Made by a program: the position numbers and the translations under genes
The notes under the pieces: generated by a model
Databases searched by the model: none
Told to the model about the DNA's origin: nothing
The model's input: the letters and a program-made list of their open reading frames with translations, nothing else
Shown here: one piece after another, positions 43,731-52,457 of the stretch
Layout of the letters: each line of letters begins with the position of its first letter
How positions within the stretch are numbered: position 1 is the first letter of the stretch
NCBI RefSeq assembly: GCF_004340685.1
Contig: NZ_SLUN01000005.1
Location: 145,621-209,620, forward strand
Source of the DNA: Hydrogenispora ethanolica
Lineage (GTDB): Bacteria > Bacillota > UBA4882 > UBA8346
DNA: 64,000 bases
Reading direction: 5' to 3'

Positions 43731-44420
43731 ATGCCGCATAAGATTTTAGTCACCGCGCACGCGGGTTGCATGAAGACCGCCATGGACAGTCTGGAATCGG
43801 TGTACGCCGGGGTCGCGGCCGGCGCCGATGTCATTGAGGTGGATGTGCGCTTTGCGGAGGGAGAAATCCCGGTCCTGAGCCACGATCCGCTGGAGCCGGG
43901 GCAAGACCGGCGGCCGGTCCGGCTGGCCGAGGTCCTCGAGTATGTGGAGGGCCAGCGGGGAACGGTTCTCAACCTGGATCTGAAGGAGACCTACGGACTG
44001 CCGTCCCTGATGGAGCTGTTGCGGCGGACCGGCATGGCGGAGCGGGTCTTTTTCACCGGCTTAGAACCCAGGGCCGTCCCCGAGGTGCAACGGGCCGCGC
44101 CCGGCATTCCCTATCTCGTCGATTACCAGCCCGAGCCGTGGCTGAGCGCCAACCCCAGCTACTTGAAGATCCTGGCCGTCATGGTCAAAGAGCTGGGGGC
44201 GCTCGGGCTCAATCCTTCGTATCAATATGTGACCGAACCGCTGGTGGACACCTTTCACGCCGCCGGCCTGAAGGTCTATGTCTGGACAGTAAACCGGCTG
44301 GTCACCATGAACGGGCTGATCCGGCTGGGAGTGGACTCGATCACCACCAAGCGGGTGGATCTCCTGGTTCAGGCATTGCGCGAAGCGGGCTGCGGGGGTG
44401 AAGTCGATGCGCTGGCTTGA
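43731..44420 (+). CDS. Glycerophosphodiester phosphodiesterase family protein
   Basis: A 229-aa cytosolic GDPD. The TIM-barrel marks are present: TAHAGCMKTAMDSLESV near 8-24, ADVIEVDVRF near 37 (Glu and Asp ligands), VLSHDPLE near 53 and NLDLKE near 83. The usual HRG is HAG here, so the first arginine is missing; subfamilies with this form exist. It would release a phosphomonoester such as glycerol-3-phosphate from imported diesters. ATG 43731 has GAGGAG. The stop overlaps the next permease gene by 14 bases, which ties it to the ABC importer. Confidence 0.88.
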   Translation: MPHKILVTAHAGCMKTAMDSLESVYAGVAAGADVIEVDVRFAEGEIPVLSHDPLEPGQDRRPVRLAEVLEYVEGQRGTVLNLDLKETYGLPSLMELLRRTGMAERVFFTGLEPRAVPEVQRAAPGIPYLVDYQPEPWLSANPSYLKILAVMVKELGALGLNPSYQYVTEPLVDTFHAAGLKVYVWTVNRLVTMNGLIRLGVDSITTKRVDLLVQALREAGCGGEVDALA

Positions 44421-45249
44421 TTGGAAAGGCTTCTATCACGCATTGGGCAGGAAGCGGTTCGGCGAATGGCTGATCTTCACCGCGTTTCTGCTGTTTTTCT
44501 TCGGCCCCCTGGTGAACCTGACCATGCTGGCCTTTTCCCAGGACTACCTGTACCCGAAGTTCTTCCCTTCGGCCCTGTCCCTGAAATGGTGGCAGTTCGT
44601 CCTCTCGCAGCAGAACCTGGCGGGAGCGATGATCCTCTCCTTCATCGTGGCCATCGTCACCACGCTGGCCTCGGCGTTGATCTGTCTGCCGGCGGCCTAC
44701 GCTTTCGCCCGGATCGACTTTCCGCTGCGGCGCTTCTGCTACGCCTCGTTTTTACTGACCAACGCCTTTCCGAAGATGGGCTTGTACGTCACCATCGGCA
44801 TGCTTTTTTACAAGCTCAATCTGATGGGCTCCTTTCCGGGAGTGATCATCATTCACCTGATCAATACCATGATGTATATGACGTGGATCCCGGCGGGGGC
44901 GTTCTCCAGCGTCCACCGGCAGCAGGAAGAGGCGGCCCGGGACGTGGGGGCCTCGCCCTGGCAGACATTCCGCCATGTGACCCTGCCCCTGGCGATGCCG
45001 GGAATCATGGTGGCGGCGATTTTCACCTTTCTGACCTCGCTGGAGGAGGCGCAAGGCACCCTGCTGGTGGGGGTCCCCAACGTGAAAACCATTCCGGTGG
45101 TGATGTATTCGGTGATCTTCGATTACCCCGCCATGGCGGGCGCGGTGTTCTCAATCATCCTGGTGATCCCGACAGTGATCCTGCTGCTGTTGATGCGGAA
45201 GTCGGCGGGCGGCAAGTCCCTGGCCCAAGGGTTGAAAGGCTTCAACTAA
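44407..45249 (+). CDS. ABC importer permease (PotC/UgpE-like)
   Basis: A 280-aa BPD_transp_1 permease with six helices. The EAA loop that contacts the ATPase reads EEAARDVGASPWQTFRHVTLPLAMPG near 180-205. It belongs to the group of spermidine, phosphonate and glycerol-phosphate importers. The start at 44407 overlaps gdpd; GTG 44398 is a possible alternative. The stop codon lies in the first base pairs of a family 1 repeat, which with a second copy separates it from the ATPase gene. Confidence 0.9.
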   Translation: MRWLDWKGFYHALGRKRFGEWLIFTAFLLFFFGPLVNLTMLAFSQDYLYPKFFPSALSLKWWQFVLSQQNLAGAMILSFIVAIVTTLASALICLPAAYAFARIDFPLRRFCYASFLLTNAFPKMGLYVTIGMLFYKLNLMGSFPGVIIIHLINTMMYMTWIPAGAFSSVHRQQEEAARDVGASPWQTFRHVTLPLAMPGIMVAAIFTFLTSLEEAQGTLLVGVPNVKTIPVVMYSVIFDYPAMAGAVFSIILVIPTVILLLLMRKSAGGKSLAQGLKGFN

Positions 45250-45375
45250 AGCGTTGTGATAAACCCTGTCCCAAAGGTCAGGGTGGACACAAAAGCTCAG
45301 GGAAGCAAGGGATAAAGTCGATTTTGAACCTTTTACAAGCTGACTTCCGATTCGAAAGACTTTATCACCTGGCTT
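45248..45375 (+). repeat. 130-bp intergenic repeat, family 1, copy 3 (divergent)
   Basis: Starts at the stop codon of the permease gene (AAAGCGTTGTGATAAA) and ends TTTATCAC-CTG-GCTT. The left hairpin is CCCTG-tcccaaaggt-CAGGG, with changed loop but intact stem. The arms GATAAAGTC and GACTTTATC are kept, while the 38-base loop between them is unlike the other copies. This points to selection on the ends and folds. Confidence 0.88.
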
Positions 45376-45394
45376 CCAAAGATCAAGGTTTGTT

Positions 45395-45525
45395 AGAAGC
45401 GTTGTGATAAACCCTGTCCGAAGGCCAGGGTGAACACAAAAGCTCAGAAAAGCAAGTGATAAAGTCGTTTTTTAGTCCATTGAAAGGATGATTTCCGAAT
45501 TTGAGGACTTTATCACATGGCTTCT
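45395..45525 (+). repeat. 130-bp intergenic repeat, family 1, copy 4
   Basis: Nearly identical to copy 1 (5911). Termini AGAAGC and GCTTCT are perfect inverted repeats. It begins 19 bases after copy 3 and ends 18 bases before the ATPase start, so the two copies fill the gap between two genes of one operon. An ATG inside its right end (45517) is in frame with the ATPase gene but is not the likely start. Confidence 0.92.
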
Positions 45526-45543
45526 AGAATGGAGGCGCAACGA

Positions 45544-46614
45544 ATGAATGCAGCGGCGCAGGAAGACCGCCGGCCGAAGCTGGTCCTGAAACAATTGACC
45601 AAACGTTATAAGAACGGCGACGGCGTGGCGGATATCGATCTCACGGTGTACGAGGGAGAACTGGTGACGATGCTCGGCCCGTCGGGCTGCGGCAAAACCA
45701 CCATCCTGCGGGTGATCGGGGGGTTCCTCGAGCCGGACCGGGGCGAAGTCATCCTGGACGGGATGAATATCGAAAAACTGCCGCCGGAGAAACGGCCCAC
45801 CGCGATGGTGTTTCAGAGCTATAACTTATGGCCGCACATGACGATCTTCGACAACCTGGCCTTCGGACTGCGGCTGCGCAAGCTGCCGGCGGACCGGATC
45901 CGGGAAGCGGTCGGTCAGGCGCTGGAGCTGGTACGGATGAAAGGAACCGAAAAGAAGTATCCGGCCCAGCTCTCCGGGGGACAACAGCAACGGGTGGCCA
46001 TCGCCCGGGCGCTGGTGCTCAAACCGGCCTTATTATTGTTGGATGAGCCCTTCTCGGCGCTGGACGCCAAGATCCGGGCCCAGATGCGGGAAGAGCTGAA
46101 GAAGATCCAGACCGAGCTGAATATCACCGTGGTCTTTGTCACCCACGATCAGGCAGAAGCGATGGCCATCTCGGACCGGATCGTGGTGATGAGCAAAGGC
46201 GTTTTCGAGCAGATCGGCACCCCGGCCGAGGTCTACGACTACCCCCATACCATGTTTGTGGCCAAATTCATCGGCGATATGAACTTTATCCAGGATGGCA
46301 AAGCGGAGGGCGTGATCGCCGCCCGGCCCGAGGACATCCGGATCCTCCCCCAGGGGACGGGCCGGATCCGCGGCCGGATCCGCACCATCATGATCCTGGG
46401 CCATTATATCGAGATGAATGTCCAGAGCGAGCAGGGGGTGATCAAGGCCTTTCTGCCGCGCGAGCAAGGCGGAGAGTATCAGGTCGGCGCGGAAGTGTTC
46501 CTGGATATCGGGAAACACTGCCGCTTCCCCGCACCTCCGGCGCCGGCCGATGCCGCGCCGCCCCGGCCGGTCGCTCCCGTTGCCGGGCGGCCGGAGACGA
46601 TCTTCGGATCCTAA
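45544..46614 (+). CDS. ABC importer ATPase (PotA/UgpC-like)
   Basis: A 356-aa ATPase: Walker A GPSGCGKTT, Q-loop FQSYNLWPHMT, signature LSGGQQQR, Walker B LLLDEPFSALD and VTHDQAEAM, then a C-terminal OB-type regulatory domain (about 270-340). Start ATG 45544 uses GGAGG at 45531; the earlier ATG at 45517 belongs to the repeat. It drives import with the permeases at 44407 and 47893 and the binding protein at 46642. The tail is Pro/Ala-rich. Confidence 0.92.
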   Translation: MNAAAQEDRRPKLVLKQLTKRYKNGDGVADIDLTVYEGELVTMLGPSGCGKTTILRVIGGFLEPDRGEVILDGMNIEKLPPEKRPTAMVFQSYNLWPHMTIFDNLAFGLRLRKLPADRIREAVGQALELVRMKGTEKKYPAQLSGGQQQRVAIARALVLKPALLLLDEPFSALDAKIRAQMREELKKIQTELNITVVFVTHDQAEAMAISDRIVVMSKGVFEQIGTPAEVYDYPHTMFVAKFIGDMNFIQDGKAEGVIAARPEDIRILPQGTGRIRGRIRTIMILGHYIEMNVQSEQGVIKAFLPREQGGEYQVGAEVFLDIGKHCRFPAPPAPADAAPPRPVAPVAGRPETIFGS

Positions 46615-46641
46615 GCAAACCAACTTGAAGGAGGAAGAAAG

Positions 46642-47784
46642 ATGCGTTCCAAGAAAATCGGAGTTTTGTTCCTGGCGGTGCTCCTGGGAGTACTCGGCGG
46701 AGTGACCCAGATCGGAGCCGCCGCCAACGAAAAGGCCACCATCAATCTTTACACCGGGGGATCGGACAACGTCCGGATCGCCTGGGAGGCGGTGCTCCAA
46801 GCGTTTCAAAAGAAGAATCCCGGCATCAACGTGCAACTGCAATTTCTGGCCTCGGGGACCGGCGGTCAGACCGGCGTCGACAAATTGATCGCCGCGGTCA
46901 AAGCCGGCCAGAGGGAGATCGATATCGACCTGTTGGAGACCGCCGACAACGACTTGGTGCGGATCTTCGGCGAAGCCGGCAAGAACAGCCTGAGCCCGCT
47001 GCCGGTTAAGGAGATTCCCAATCTGAAGTATGTGAAGTCTCGTTCCGCGGCGGGCGGCGACGCGGCGCTGGTGTTCCGCGGCACCACGGTGCTGTTGGCC
47101 TATAACGCCGCGGCCGTGAAGAAACCGCCCAAAACAGCCACCGAGCTTTATCAATGGATCCGGAAGCACCCGGGCCGTTTTGCCTACAACGACCCCACCA
47201 CCGGCGGAGCGGGCAGTTCCTTCGTGATCACCGCGCTCTATAATAAAATGCCGGCCGAAGCCCTGAGTTCCAGCGATCCCAAATGGAAGGAACAATGGAA
47301 AGCCGGGTTTGATCTCTTAAAAGAGCTGCATCCCTACTTTTACAAAGCTTCCGGCAAGGTCCAGTATCCCGCCAAGAACCAAGGCACCATCGATCTGCTG
47401 GCCAATGGGGAAGTGGACATGATTCCGGCCTGGGCGGACATGATTCTGGATCAGAAGTCGCGCGGCCTGTTGCCGGAGACCGTCAAATTGACCCAAATTG
47501 AACCGGCCTTCACCGGAGGCGTCCAGACACTCGTCGTCCCGGCGCTCTCCAAGAATAAGCCGGCAGCCTACAAACTGCTGAACTTCGTCATCTCCCCGGA
47601 GGGGCAGCGGATCTTCGTCGAAAAACAGAAGGCGATCCCGGTCATCACCCCCTCAAAACTGCCCAAGGAGACCGTGGCCCAGCTCGCGGGCCTCAAGGTG
47701 AAAGGCTTCCGCGTCTATACCATCGGCAAGCTGTCGGACGAGATCATGAAACTGTGGCAAAGCGATATTGCCACCCTGAAATAA
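46642..47784 (+). CDS. ABC importer substrate-binding protein (family 1)
   Basis: A 380-aa exported binding protein with a signal peptide (residues 1-27, cleaved near IGAAANE); no lipobox cysteine. The mature fold is type II (ATINLYTGGSDNVRIAWEAVLQAF; GEVDMIPAWADMILDQ; VVPALSKNKPAAYKLLNFVISPEGQ), as in PotD, iron and phosphonate-type binding proteins. The ligand is unknown; GDPD and PHP neighbours suggest an organophosphate. GGAGGAAG precedes the ATG. Confidence 0.9.
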   Translation: MRSKKIGVLFLAVLLGVLGGVTQIGAAANEKATINLYTGGSDNVRIAWEAVLQAFQKKNPGINVQLQFLASGTGGQTGVDKLIAAVKAGQREIDIDLLETADNDLVRIFGEAGKNSLSPLPVKEIPNLKYVKSRSAAGGDAALVFRGTTVLLAYNAAAVKKPPKTATELYQWIRKHPGRFAYNDPTTGGAGSSFVITALYNKMPAEALSSSDPKWKEQWKAGFDLLKELHPYFYKASGKVQYPAKNQGTIDLLANGEVDMIPAWADMILDQKSRGLLPETVKLTQIEPAFTGGVQTLVVPALSKNKPAAYKLLNFVISPEGQRIFVEKQKAIPVITPSKLPKETVAQLAGLKVKGFRVYTIGKLSDEIMKLWQSDIATLK

Positions 47785-47812
47785 GCAGGCGCTTTCCGCG
47801 CGGTTGGGCAAG

Positions 47813-47847
47813 GTCGCGCCGGCAATTCACATAAGGGCCGGCGCGAC
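47813..47847 (+). other. Strong stem-loop after binding-protein gene
   Basis: GTCGCGCCGGC and GCCGGCGCGAC pair perfectly over 11 bases around a 13-base loop, in the gap between binding-protein and permease genes. There is no T-run. Such hairpins protect the message of the binding protein and lower expression of the permease. Confidence 0.7.
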
Positions 47848-47892
47848 TCAACCTGCCCGCCGCAGGAGTGCCGGAAAAGAGGTGGCCCTGTT

Positions 47893-48747
47893 TTGAGGAA
47901 GGATACGGCCCGCAAATGGCTGGGCATCGGCTTGGCGCTCCCGGCGTTGCTGCTGGTGGCGCTGATCGTCGCCTTGCCGATCGCCCAGTCGTTCATCGTG
48001 AGCTTTCAGAATGGCCCTCAAGGCGGATGGACCTTCGACAACTACCGGAAGCTGTTCAGCGACCCCAATTCGGTGGCCAATATCGTTTACACCTTGCAGA
48101 TCGTGGCAGCCACGGTGCTTCTGACGACGGTCGCCGCCTACCTGCTGGCGCTGTACCTGAATACCAGCCGGAGCTGGTGCGCCCGGACCATCGAAAAACT
48201 CTACATCATACCCCAGTTTATCCCGGGGATCGTCGCGGTGTACGCGATGATGGGCTTGATCCGGGACACCGGCGCGCTGAACCGGCTGCTTTTGAGTTTC
48301 GGGATTGCTTTCAAGCCGGGGCTGATGTATACCCCCGAGGGGATCGTGCTGATGAATCTGTGGTTCAATATCCCCTTTGCGACGATGATCATCGGAGCGG
48401 AGCTGGCGGGCATCCCCGTTTCGATCGTGGAGAGCGCCCGGGACGTGGGGGCGGGCCGGTTCCAGATCTTCCGCTCCATGATCCTGCCCCTCTCCCTGAA
48501 GTCCGCGCTGGTCGCGGCGACCTTCGTCTTCATCGGCAATGTCGGCTCCTTCACAACCCCGTTTCTGATGGGGACCAACGCCCCGCGCATGCTGGGGGTG
48601 GCTCTCTACCAGGAATTCGGGGTCTTTCATAACCTGCCGCAGGCCGCCGCCCTGTCGGTCTTCATGTTTGCGCTCTGCGCCATCGTCGGCGCGTTCTATA
48701 TCCGCTCGATGACCCGGAAAGAGCCGTGGCGGGCCAACGAATCCTGA
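47893..48747 (+). CDS. ABC importer permease (PotB/UgpA-like)
   Basis: A 284-aa permease with six helices and the EAA-type loop VESARDVGAGRFQIFRSMILPLSLKS near 180-205. It is the partner of the permease at 44407. The TTG start has AGAGGTGG upstream. Having the two permease genes at opposite ends of the ATPase and binding-protein genes is an unusual order for this family. Confidence 0.9.
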   Translation: MRKDTARKWLGIGLALPALLLVALIVALPIAQSFIVSFQNGPQGGWTFDNYRKLFSDPNSVANIVYTLQIVAATVLLTTVAAYLLALYLNTSRSWCARTIEKLYIIPQFIPGIVAVYAMMGLIRDTGALNRLLLSFGIAFKPGLMYTPEGIVLMNLWFNIPFATMIIGAELAGIPVSIVESARDVGAGRFQIFRSMILPLSLKSALVAATFVFIGNVGSFTTPFLMGTNAPRMLGVALYQEFGVFHNLPQAAALSVFMFALCAIVGAFYIRSMTRKEPWRANES

Positions 48748-48810
48748 CCGCCGGGCCGCCGCCGGAAACGGCCGGCCAGGGGGAGACAACTTCGATAGGA
48801 GGCTCAAGCG

Positions 48811-49740
48811 ATGCTGAAGGAATGGCTGATGCACGAGTATCCGGAGCTGGCGGGCAAGCTGGCGCCGGCGGCGGAATGGGATGAGCTGAGCGATTTCGAT
48901 GTTTCCCATTTCAGCATCGCCCTGCATGAATTGCTCAGCCGGACGCGCCCCGGCGATCCGGAGCCTCTGGTCCGGCTGGGCGAAGCGCACCATTACCGGA
49001 AGGAGCTGTGGCAGGCCGGAGCCTATTATCAGCGGGCCCTGGCCCTGGAGCCGCCCACCGGCTTGACGGAGGCCGAAACCGCGGCCGTGCTCCGCTATGC
49101 GCCGGTTCTGTACACCACGCCCGATGAGTTTTTTCAGCTGGTGGACGTGGTCGCCATCAAGCACCCGCTGCGACCGCTCATCGCCTATCATTTGTTCTGG
49201 GAAGACGATTACAATTTCCCCGACGACTACGATCCTTGCGATCATGAACAGGTCTGGATCGCCTACCACGAGCAGACGGGGGCGGTGGAGGGCGTGTGGT
49301 CGTTTTATCACAGCCGGATCCTTGGCGCGGCGGAGGCGGTGGCGGAAGCCAACCGGAATGGGGGCCGGGCCGGCATCCGGATCGAGTGGGGCATTCACGG
49401 CTCGCTGGTCAAGGGCTGGGAGGAGCTGCAGTTGCCCCCCGCCGGCCAGCCGCTGATGGACTGCCTGAAGGCCAGCTTCGCCCATCTCTCCCGGGGCGGG
49501 AGAAGGCCCGACCATCCGGTGAAAAAGCGTTGGCCGCCCTGTTTCGCGGGGAGCTTCCAAGCCTACCTCGATTTCAGCCGGCCGCTCCATACCGAGGAAT
49601 GGCTGCGGCGGAAACGGTTCTATGCCGCTTCGCGGTGGTCGAATCCGGTCCTCCAGCAACATTTCCTGACCTACAATTTTGCCCCGAAATTCGATTGGCC
49701 CTTCGGAAACGCCGGCGGGCGGCCCCGGATGGAGGAATGA
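48811..49740 (+). CDS. Protein of unknown function, TPR-like start
   Basis: A 309-aa cytosolic protein I do not recognise. Residues about 40-80 (DPEPLVRLGEAHHYRKELWQAGAYYQRALALEP) look like a single TPR-type helix pair. The middle (HPLRPLIAYHLFWEDDYNFPDDYDPCDHEQVWIAYH, about 125-160, with acidic residues and a Cys-Asp-His) could bind metal or a ligand. The end is Trp/Arg-rich. AGGAGGCTC precedes the ATG. It is co-transcribed with the importer, a small unknown protein and a PHP phosphoesterase, so a part in handling the imported compound is likely. Confidence 0.6.
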   Translation: MLKEWLMHEYPELAGKLAPAAEWDELSDFDVSHFSIALHELLSRTRPGDPEPLVRLGEAHHYRKELWQAGAYYQRALALEPPTGLTEAETAAVLRYAPVLYTTPDEFFQLVDVVAIKHPLRPLIAYHLFWEDDYNFPDDYDPCDHEQVWIAYHEQTGAVEGVWSFYHSRILGAAEAVAEANRNGGRAGIRIEWGIHGSLVKGWEELQLPPAGQPLMDCLKASFAHLSRGGRRPDHPVKKRWPPCFAGSFQAYLDFSRPLHTEEWLRRKRFYAASRWSNPVLQQHFLTYNFAPKFDWPFGNAGGRPRMEE

Positions 49741-49743
49741 ACC

Positions 49744-50229
49744 ATGCACCAACTGTTGCGGGCCGAGGGAATCCTGGCGCCCAGTTGCAATCAGAGCCAT
49801 ATCATCTATGAGCTGTACCTGGAGCATCCGCTGGAACGGCTGGGGATCGACTTCCGCTATGACCCCAAGACACTAGAGGATCCGGCCGCGGCCCGCCGGA
49901 TGATCGAAGCGGCGCTCCGCCGCTATCTGCCGGAGGAGGAACAGCCGCCGCTCCTGGCCGACTGGCGGCGGTACCTGCCGCTCCAGAACCTGCTCACCCT
50001 GTCGCTGGATGACGCGGCGGGGTTTCGCGGCTGCGCCCACCGGCATTCGCCGCGGCAGCGCCTGGAGCTGTCGGCGGACCGGGCGGCGCCGGGTTTCAGC
50101 GCCGGCCCCATCCCGGCCGGGCGGCTCCGGATCACCCTCAGCGTCCACGCGCTGCTTACGGCGAGCTGCCATTATCAGCTGCTGGCGTGGGAAGGAGGAG
50201 CCGACGATGAACCGGTGGCTCTCCTTTGA
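49744..50229 (+). CDS. Small protein of unknown function
   Basis: A 161-aa protein three bases after the preceding gene and overlapping the PHP gene by 23 bases, so the three are translationally coupled. The N-terminal half is helical with many Arg and Leu; the C-terminal half is strand-rich (RLRITLSVHALLTASCHYQLLAWEGG) and could be a small beta-sandwich. No family recognised. Coupling to the PHP gene suggests an accessory subunit. Confidence 0.55.
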   Translation: MHQLLRAEGILAPSCNQSHIIYELYLEHPLERLGIDFRYDPKTLEDPAAARRMIEAALRRYLPEEEQPPLLADWRRYLPLQNLLTLSLDDAAGFRGCAHRHSPRQRLELSADRAAPGFSAGPIPAGRLRITLSVHALLTASCHYQLLAWEGGADDEPVALL

Positions 50230-51193
50230 GCTGCATGCCCACACGCTCCATAGCGACGGCGCTCACACCCTCGCCGAATTGGCCGGGTTCGCCCGGCAAA
50301 GGGGTTACGACGGCCTCGCGGTGACCGACCATAATACCATTGCCGCCTGGGCCGAATGGGAGGCGGTGACCGCGGCGACCGGGGTGCGGATCCTTCCCGG
50401 CCTGGAGTGGACCACCTTCCACGGGCATGCCCTGCTGTTGAATATTCCCCAGTATGTGGATTGGAGAGCGCTTGGAACTTTCGATCTGGAGCGCGGCATC
50501 CGGGCTGTCCACGACCAGGGCGGGCTATTCGGCATCGCCCACCCGTTCCGGCTCGGCAATCCCATTTGCACCGGCGGCTACTGGGAGTACCGCGCCGGCC
50601 ACGGGTCCGCCGATTACCTGGAGGTCTGGTCGCAGAGCCTGCCGGCGGCCCGGACCGGCAATCAGCGGGCCTTCCAATGGTGGACCCGGCTGCTGGATGC
50701 CGGCTGCCGCATCACGGCGGTGGCCGGAAGTGACCTGCACCGCCTGGCGCCTGCGGAGGCCCTGGCCCGGACCTATCTGGCGGTTGACGGGGGAGACGAT
50801 CCGGGACCCGCTGCGGCGATCCGGGCCCTCCGCTCCGGAGCGGTCACGGTCTCGATGGGACCGCTGGTGACGGTGGAGCTCCGTTCCGCGGCCCAAAGCT
50901 GGGGAGCCGGGTCGGTCGTTCCGGCGGCGGACCGGCCTTCCATCCTGGAGCTTGAGGTGGCGCTGCGTTCCACCGCCCAGATGGCCTGGGTCGAAATCGA
51001 CCGGACTGACTTCCGGGCGGTGATCAGCAGCAACCGGGGCGAAGTCTGCCAAGTCCCGCTGGGTTTGGACGGCGCCGCAAGACGGAGCATCGACGTGAAT
51101 GGCCTGCGCTGGATGCGCGCCGAGCTGTTCGGGCGGATTCAGGGAGTGGCGCAGCTGATCGCTTTTTCGAATCCGATCTATTTTCAAATATAA
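50207..51193 (+). CDS. PHP-domain phosphoesterase
   Basis: A 328-aa protein with a PHP domain: ELHAHTLHSDGAHTLAELA (HxH and D), LAVTDHN near 42, GLEW near 66, GIAHPFR near 113 and AGSDLHR near 190. It binds three metals and cleaves phosphate esters, as in YciV-type enzymes on short nucleotides or AMP. The C-terminal 110 residues form an extra beta-rich domain. ATG 50207 has GGAGGAG at 50194. Last gene of the operon, so it may finish off the phosphoester brought in by the importer. Confidence 0.85.
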   Translation: MNRWLSFELHAHTLHSDGAHTLAELAGFARQRGYDGLAVTDHNTIAAWAEWEAVTAATGVRILPGLEWTTFHGHALLLNIPQYVDWRALGTFDLERGIRAVHDQGGLFGIAHPFRLGNPICTGGYWEYRAGHGSADYLEVWSQSLPAARTGNQRAFQWWTRLLDAGCRITAVAGSDLHRLAPAEALARTYLAVDGGDDPGPAAAIRALRSGAVTVSMGPLVTVELRSAAQSWGAGSVVPAADRPSILELEVALRSTAQMAWVEIDRTDFRAVISSNRGEVCQVPLGLDGAARRSIDVNGLRWMRAELFGRIQGVAQLIAFSNPIYFQI

Positions 51194-51511
51194 GTGGTCG
51201 CCGCCTTCCTCCCGCTTGGCGGCAAGCGGCTCCGTCGCTCTTTCCTCCCCTTCGTTTCCCCGCGGCGCTTCTTCCCGGGCCGAGGGCGGAGCTTCTTTGC
51301 GTCGCGGCGGGAGTTCGCGCGGCGCCGGAGGATCCGCCCGCCGCTCCGGAAGGAGTGCGCGCAGGACAAGCGGATCCTCTCCCGGCCCCGGCAGAAGTTC
51401 GCTCGACCCTGGCGCCTGCTTCGGACGCTCCGGAACGACCCGCTCCCCGGGCCAAAGGCATCTTTTCCCCGCTCCCCGCATATGCTGGAGATTAGAGCGG
51501 AGGGATCAATT
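51194..51511 (+). promoter_or_regulatory. GC-rich gap with sigma-E-type promoter for spoIID
   Basis: About 318 bases, low complexity up to 51450. At 51458-51486 stand GCATCTT, a 14-base spacer and CATATGCT, which fit the sigma-E consensus (KMATATT, 14, CATACNNT). In B. subtilis spoIID is sigma-E dependent. Transcription would start near 51493, downstream of an in-frame ATG at 51482, which supports the TTG start at 51512. Confidence 0.6.
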
Positions 51512-52453
51512 TTGCGCCCGAACCATGGCTTGATCGTGATGATGTTTTTTCTGTTGCTCGTTTTGACCCCGATTGCGCTCCTCAAAAAGAACGTTTTTCC
51601 CCCGGCCGGGCCGAGTATTCCCGTGACCCTGCTGGCCCACGGCGAGGGGCGGCTCTACCGCATGGACCTGGAGGAATACATCATCGGGGTCCTGGCGGCG
51701 GAGATGCCGGCCCGCTTCGAGCTGGAGGCGCTGAAAGCACAAGCGGTCTGCTCCCGGACCATAGCGGTCAGGCGGATGCGGCGCTTCGGCGGAAAGGGCT
51801 GCCCGGACAATCCGGCCGCCGATTTCAGCGACGACCCGGGCGAGGCCCAGGCCTGGACGGGCGTGGCAGCCATGCGCCAGCGCTGGGGCGACGCCGAATT
51901 TAACGCCTATTACCGCAAGATTCAACAGGCGGTGCGGGAGACCGCCGGGATCATCCTGGTCTATCAGGGCCGGCCCATCGACGCGGTGTTCCATTCCACC
52001 TGCGGCGTGGGGACGGCGGCCGCGGCCGAGGTCTGGGGGAACGACATTCCCTATCTGCAGAGCGTGAGCTGCGGCTATGACCGGGATTCGCCGCGCTACC
52101 TGAATCAGGCCTCCTTTACCTGGAACGGGCTGGCCGCGGCCCTCGGGATTCCCGTGGGTAGCGCCAGGCAGCTGAAAGTGGCCAGCCGCTCGGCGTTGGG
52201 CCGGGTCCTGGCGGTAACCGCCGGGCCCTACCGTTTTGGCGGCAAGGATTTTCGGGCCCGCCTGGGCTTGACCTCCACCCGGCTCGGCTGGCAGGCCGGT
52301 CCGGCGGGGATCGTCTTTCAGACCGTCGGCAACGGCCACGGGGTGGGCCTTTGCCAGTACGGGGCCAACGGCATGGCCAAACAAGGCCGGACCTACCGGC
52401 AGATACTGCTCCATTACTACCAGGGGGTCCAGTTGGTGAAGATTCAGTATTAA
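51512..52453 (+). CDS. spoIID: Stage II sporulation protein D
   Basis: A 313-aa protein: one N-terminal membrane anchor (HGLIVMMFFLLLVLTPIALL) and an extracytoplasmic SpoIID domain. Marks are LEEYIIGVLAAEMPARFELEALKAQAV near 55-80, FHSTCGVGTAAAAEVW near 165-180 and NGHGVGLCQYGANGMAKQG near 275-295. It is a lytic transglycosylase that, with SpoIIP and SpoIIM, thins septal peptidoglycan so the mother cell can engulf the forespore. TTG 51512 uses GGAGG at 51499-51503. Followed by spoIIQ as in other spore formers. Confidence 0.94.
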   Translation: MRPNHGLIVMMFFLLLVLTPIALLKKNVFPPAGPSIPVTLLAHGEGRLYRMDLEEYIIGVLAAEMPARFELEALKAQAVCSRTIAVRRMRRFGGKGCPDNPAADFSDDPGEAQAWTGVAAMRQRWGDAEFNAYYRKIQQAVRETAGIILVYQGRPIDAVFHSTCGVGTAAAAEVWGNDIPYLQSVSCGYDRDSPRYLNQASFTWNGLAAALGIPVGSARQLKVASRSALGRVLAVTAGPYRFGGKDFRARLGLTSTRLGWQAGPAGIVFQTVGNGHGVGLCQYGANGMAKQGRTYRQILLHYYQGVQLVKIQY

Positions 52454-52457
52454 AATT

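Noticed and set aside
45517-45543. ATG at 45517 as start of the ABC ATPase
   Set aside because: It belongs to the right terminus of a family 1 repeat and lacks an RBS; ATG 45544 has GGAGG at the proper distance.
47848-49827. 659-codon open frame on the minus strand
   Set aside because: Antisense to the permease and unknown protein genes; composition rich in Arg, Pro, Gly and His with no recognisable fold.
51194-51481. N-terminal extension of spoIID by up to 96 residues
   Set aside because: Arg/Ser/Pro-rich low-complexity sequence lying upstream of a sigma-E-type promoter; the RBS supports TTG 51512.
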